64,000 nucleotides of DNA from Campylorhamphus procurvoides (Eukaryota; Chordata; Aves; Passeriformes; Dendrocolaptidae): contig WBMV01000082.1 in assembly GCA_013396655.1 (NCBI GenBank), forward strand, positions 123,046 to 187,045, given 5' to 3'. Below, piece by piece: positions 60,255 through 64,000 of this stretch. The number at the start of each line of letters is the position of its first letter. Positions within the stretch are counted from its first letter, which is position 1. Position numbers and translations under genes: made by a program. The notes below the pieces were generated by a model that was not told the DNA's origin, searched no databases, and worked only from the letters and a program-made list of their open reading frames with translations.

Positions 60255-60260
60255 TTTATT
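60255..60260 (-). promoter_or_regulatory. ATP5PF polyadenylation signal
   Basis: TTTATT on plus is AATAAA on minus, 56 bases downstream of the ATP5PF stop codon. It is a convincing signal for a short 3' UTR. Confidence 0.75.
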
Positions 60261-60315
60261 AAGTTACAACTGGTGCCATGTTCAGCAACTCCATGGTTGT
60301 ACACAGCTGCAGAGA

Positions 60316-60344
60316 TCACTTTGGAGCCTCCTCAAATTTGGGCT
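60316..60344 (-). CDS. ATP5PF: ATP5PF last coding exon
   Basis: This 29-base coding part encodes '(E)PKFEEAPK' and TGA, after a CCTTCTAG acceptor. The short 3' UTR follows toward 60240. Confidence 0.92.
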
Positions 60345-63300
60345 CTAGAAGGAGAAAGAGAAACATCATATTAGTCTCTTTTTATTTGATTCTCAAACAC
60401 TATGATTAATCTGTGATTCAAAGAAAACTAACCATTAAATTGGCAAACAAAGCAAGCTCTTGTACACTGCAGTTTACACCCCCACTTATTTTGCATCAAG
60501 GTCTGATTGAATGTGGGCAACACTAAACCATGCTGGAGACAGGTCTGCCACCTCACAGGCTAAGACTTTGTAACATTCTGCCAAAACAGCTTTTAGCAAC
60601 ACCTGGGGGTAATGGCGAAGGCCACAGGGAAACTGTCAACCAGAACATTACTGGGCATGACAAAAGTATTTCCAACCCAACTCTTATACAAGAACAAGAA
60701 ACCATGCTCTTCTCTCCTCTTGATTAGTGTTATTAGTATATATTAACAGGAGTGCACAATTTCAATCCACTCAGCAGAAGATACTGTCCACGTGCAAACA
60801 TTGAGGAAAGAGTTCTGGATGTCTAAGGTACAAATGCAGAAGGGTTAGGGCTTCGGACTGGCAGGCTGCTAATGCCTGTTCTTAATACAAGATCTGAGAG
60901 GCAAGACTCAGCTTATAGTAATTGTCACTAAGACAAAAAATTGAAGCTCCTACCCATGTAACCATTCAGTTTTGAAACCTCGTTGAAATTAGAATAAGGA
61001 GAGGCAAGTGATAAAAGAACACAGTTGTGTGTGTCCCCACTTGTTCTGTTCCTACGGTCACACAAATTTTGTTTCCTTACAAAAACCAATCTGAAATTTT
61101 AATATGCATTGTTTCATATATGACACAGAAATAAAATAATATAAATAATATATAAATATAAAGAAACCACAACTCTAAAACTGCGGGGGCGGAAGAGAAG
61201 TACCACAGTTTCTAATTTACTTATTTGCAACAGTAACAACTTGACACCCACTGTGGCTTCTCCTTGCCTGACTGCCAGAGTCACAGCAAGCCTCATGCTC
61301 TCTGCTCTTTCCTTTCCATGCTAACCCAAACTTGGAGCACTTAAACAGAATCAGACTCAAACAGCGGAAGAAAAACAATTAATAAAATTTAGACATGAAG
61401 TTATACGTAAGAAATTTAAGTTTTACATTCATTTTTTGAAATCAGTGGAGGAAATTCAGAGAAGCTTACAAAACCTGAAAATCACGGTTTGGGTGACCTA
61501 AGACAACTATTTTCAAGTTAATAGTCTGTTGATCTCTTTGGAAAGATGGCGGGGGGAACCCCACAGGCCCCGGACTATTTCTATTTGGGCTCTTTCTTTA
61601 CAGCCTGTGAAGGGCAATTAAGATGCCCTGACCTGACTACAGGTTTTGTTGGGCATCAGTATAAGGAAGTCCACACCTCTACTGGAAAAGACAAATAACA
61701 AAAAAAAAAGGAGCCGGGTGGAATCAGATGTGAATTGTGCAAAAGCAGCGAGATTCCCAGGAGGCATCCTACATGAAATTAATGGTCCAAATAAAAGCAA
61801 AATGGGAATTAAGAAAATCTGTGAGCAAATATGCCCCTACTCACAATTTGAATTCAGTGAGATTGTTAACTTACCCTCAAATTTAAATTCTGGAAACTTG
61901 GTTAGATCTCCCTCACCATACGCCCGCTGGAGTCTTGCAAGGGATTCATTCATGTCTTTCTGAAATTCAGGTCCTGCATCCACAGGCCCTCCAGCCTGCC
62001 TAAAAAAAAAACAACATTAAAATTTGTGGTTAACAACTCAGTTCTAAAATTCCATGTGGAAGTTCTACATTTTTATGCCCACGTATGAATTAAAAATCCT
62101 TTCAATAATCAACTAAAGGAAATCATTTAATGTATTTCTGAAAGTCAAGATATGACATACCTTAGGGCCTCCTTACCTTACACATTAACAAGGTTCTCAG
62201 GGTAAAGTACAGGCTTTGTACTTTTAGTGATGAAAATCCAAGCTACAGAGGTAGTCTTTTGAGACATAAAACTACACTGAGTATCCAAGCTCTCAGGGCC
62301 TTTAGTTTCACTTGTTCCACATGTAAATTCCTAACAAAAATTGTGATTTGCTATCTCTGAATTAGTCATCTTGGTTAATAAAGCTTAACTGTTCTTGCAA
62401 AGAGAATATGTTTCAAATACCAACACAGCAAAAAAAAAAAATCCACAGCAGGAAATTCTTGGGATACAAATATAAAATTATTAAAATAGTAACTCTGTAG
62501 ATTACCAATGCTCAGTTCACCAGCACAGGTTACACTTTGGATGGATAAAACCACCAAAAATCTGACACCTACAGACTGGTTTGCAGGTGTGGAAACACAT
62601 AACTTTCACCTGCAGAGCTAAGAAGTGACTTATTTCTTTCCCAAGGACAATTCCCAACAACAAATCACACAGAATATTACTATAGTTTTAGTTTTCTGTT
62701 GAGTAATTCACTCAAATGTTACAAGAATCTAAGATTCCATTTGAATGAGCTGTTTATTAACTGAAGATGTAAAGTGAATCATCCTGATAGTTCCATTAAT
62801 TATTGATTGTTTTTGAAAACAAGACTGGAGAATAATGGTTTACCCAAGACGAAAGAAATAAAAGGTTTGTTTGGCTTTTTTCCTCCCTTACTCACACAGC
62901 ACATAGATGGGTAGTAATCAACATACTGGGACATTCACGTAGGATGCAAGAGGCCTTAACTGAGTGCTTTAACTCCCTAAGAAGAACAATACCAGCTTTT
63001 TGTTTTTTAAGGGAAAAAACCAAGCCATTTTCTGCTAAGGGTGCAAGAACAAGCCTTTTCAGTGGTGACACCATCAGTAAGTGTTGCAGGAAAGCCTTAA
63101 TACCTTAAGTATTTAGAGGCCAGCCTTCAAAGCTATCAAAGCATAGTAAAAAATCAAACAGTTCAGGTTTGATGTTCTTATGTCAAAATCAACAGTTTTT
63201 CTCCTTTTGGCATCAGCCCCTTCCCCCCCTAAATAACCTCCTTTACTTACTTGCTCTTCGTGTTGTACTCTCTGATCTTGTCCAAGAAGAGCTTCTGAAC

Positions 63301-63420
63301 AGGGTCGAGCTCTTTTGTCTTGTTGAAGACAATCGCAGAGAGCCCGATGTTCCTGCGCAGCTGGACAGACACAGCAGAGCGGAACAGGGAGGAGAGACGC
63401 AGGATCTGCCGCAGGATCAT
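60316..63420 (-). CDS. ATP5PF: ATP5PF (ATP5J), ATP synthase coupling factor 6, mitochondrial
   Basis: Coupling factor 6 is a peripheral-stalk subunit of mitochondrial F1Fo ATP synthase and is imported through a cleavable N-terminal presequence. Three coding exons on minus join in frame: 63420-63251, 61999-61875 and 60344-60316, for 107 residues (human 108). The presequence 'MILRQILRLSSLFRSAVSVQ' is rich in Arg, Ser and Leu. The mature part carries 'ELDPVQKLFLDKIREY', 'GGPVDAGPEFQKDMNESLAR' and the C-terminal 'TKFPEFKFEEPKFEEAPK', all characteristic. All introns are GT-AG. A non-coding first exon probably lies at about 63927-63980, and the ATG is near the start of exon 2. It is tail-to-tail with JAM2. 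Confidence 0.97.
61875..61999 (-). CDS. ATP5PF: ATP5PF middle coding exon
   Basis: This 125-base exon encodes '(K)QAGGPVDAGPEFQKDMN', 'ESLARLQRAYGEGDLTKFPE' and 'FKFE'. It is bounded by a pyrimidine-rich TTTTAG and GTAAGTT. Confidence 0.96.
63251..63420 (-). CDS. ATP5PF: ATP5PF first coding exon (presequence and mature N-terminus)
   Basis: 170 coding bases run from the ATG at 63420-63418 to a GTAAGT donor. The acceptor upstream of the ATG is either at 63434-63435 or 63441-63442; both leave the ATG in the exon. Confidence 0.95.
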
Positions 63421-63765
63421 GATGGCACCGGTGCTTTAACCTTTAAAAAAACCAACAAAACAGGAATATGGAATTAGTCGCCGGGATTTAAGTGTATAAG
63501 GAAGAAAAAAAATAGTTTGGAGTTGAACTTTAAGCCAGAAATGTATTTAGAGGTATTTTAGGGCAGGAAATCTACAGGATCTGTCGCAGGATCATGATGA
63601 CCACTAGTGCTCTAGGCTTTAAAAAAAACAAAAAAACCACAAAAAACAGGAATATGGAACTGTTACCGCCACGCAAATGCATAAGGAAACAAGCAAACAA
63701 AAAACCACGTCTGGAGCTGAACTTTAAACCAGAAAGGTACTGAAAGGTATTTCGAGGTACTTAAA
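63400..63765. repeat. diverged tandem duplication, about 175-base period
   Basis: Blocks repeat in order: 'gcaggatcatgatg' (63411, 63586), 'acaggaatatggaa' (63459, 63645), and 'gttgaactttaagccagaaa' vs 'gctgaactttaaaccagaaa' (63522, 63716). The period is 175 bases at the start codon and about 190 further on because of small insertions. Confidence 0.8.
63572..63595 (-). pseudogene. broken duplicate of the ATP5PF translation start
   Basis: On minus this reads M-I-L-R-Q-I-L then TAG, the first seven residues of ATP5PF followed by a stop. It lies 175 bases upstream of the true start in a diverged tandem repeat of the surrounding sequence. It is most likely intronic. Confidence 0.75.
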
Positions 63766-63779
63766 GGGTATTTCAAAGG

Positions 63780-64000
63780 GTGTTTGAGGCAACCCGGAGG
63801 GCGCGGTAGGGACCGCAGCAGCGCCGGGCCCGACCGAGCCACCCGGACACGCCAGAAACCCCAGCTTTCGACTAATCAGTGAAAAAAGTGCCCATTTTAA
63901 CCCGACCGCGGCCCCCGCAGAGTCACCTTGGACGCGCCACCGCCTCCTCCGCCCGGCCCGGCCCGCCCCGCGCGGTGCACGCTGGGACCGCCCCCCGCCC
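63780..64000. promoter_or_regulatory. ATP5PF CpG-island promoter, probably shared with GABPA beyond the window
   Basis: G+C and CpG density rise sharply to the window end. A donor-like AAG|GTGACT (minus, at 63927) suggests a non-coding ATP5PF exon 1 just upstream. In mammals ATP5PF and GABPA are head-to-head on a common promoter. The partner gene is not inside this window. Confidence 0.65.

Overview
The window is vertebrate nuclear DNA from a bird, probably a passerine. Exons are small with GT-AG (and two GC-AG) splice sites. Introns are long and AT-rich. About twenty CR1 LINE tails ending in the avian ATTCTATGATTCT-type terminus are scattered through it, and the LTR elements look like passerine endogenous retrovirus families. 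The three genes and their orientations match the conserved amniote block on human chr21: MRPL39(-), JAM2(+), ATP5PF(-). The right edge falls in the CpG-rich ATP5PF promoter, where GABPA would be expected next, outside the window.

Layout. 0.3-9.9 kb: MRPL39 on the minus strand, nine recognisable coding exons for mitochondrial ribosomal protein mL39. Its start codon appears lost in an 81-base assembly gap inside a GC-rich promoter that also carries a (TTCCG)8 array. 9.9-19.3 kb: intergenic DNA with CR1 copies on both strands and one LTR-like fragment. 19.5-54.8 kb: JAM2 on the plus strand, a complete 10-exon reading frame for junctional adhesion molecule B of about 295 residues, with a 20-kb first intron. 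The last two coding exons are present twice, in a tandem duplication of about 1.27 kb with a single N at the junction. 54.86-59.17 kb: a decayed LTR-gag-pol-LTR provirus, bounded by a 5-bp CAAAG target-site duplication and inserted 59 bases after the JAM2 stop codon. 59.2-60.2 kb: the probable displaced JAM2 3' UTR. 60.25-64 kb: ATP5PF on the minus strand (F1Fo ATP synthase coupling factor 6, 107 residues), tail-to-tail with JAM2.

MRPL39 (mitochondrial translation) and ATP5PF (ATP synthase stalk) are nuclear genes for mitochondrial proteins; JAM2 is an unrelated cell-surface adhesion gene between them. No novel multi-gene system is visible. The points most worth a second look are the JAM2 3'-end rearrangement (old provirus followed by a young tandem duplication, or an assembly artefact), a cluster of three RFX X-box-like sites in JAM2 intron 1, the CGGAA array in the MRPL39 promoter, two GC-AG introns, and a broken duplicate of the ATP5PF translation start.
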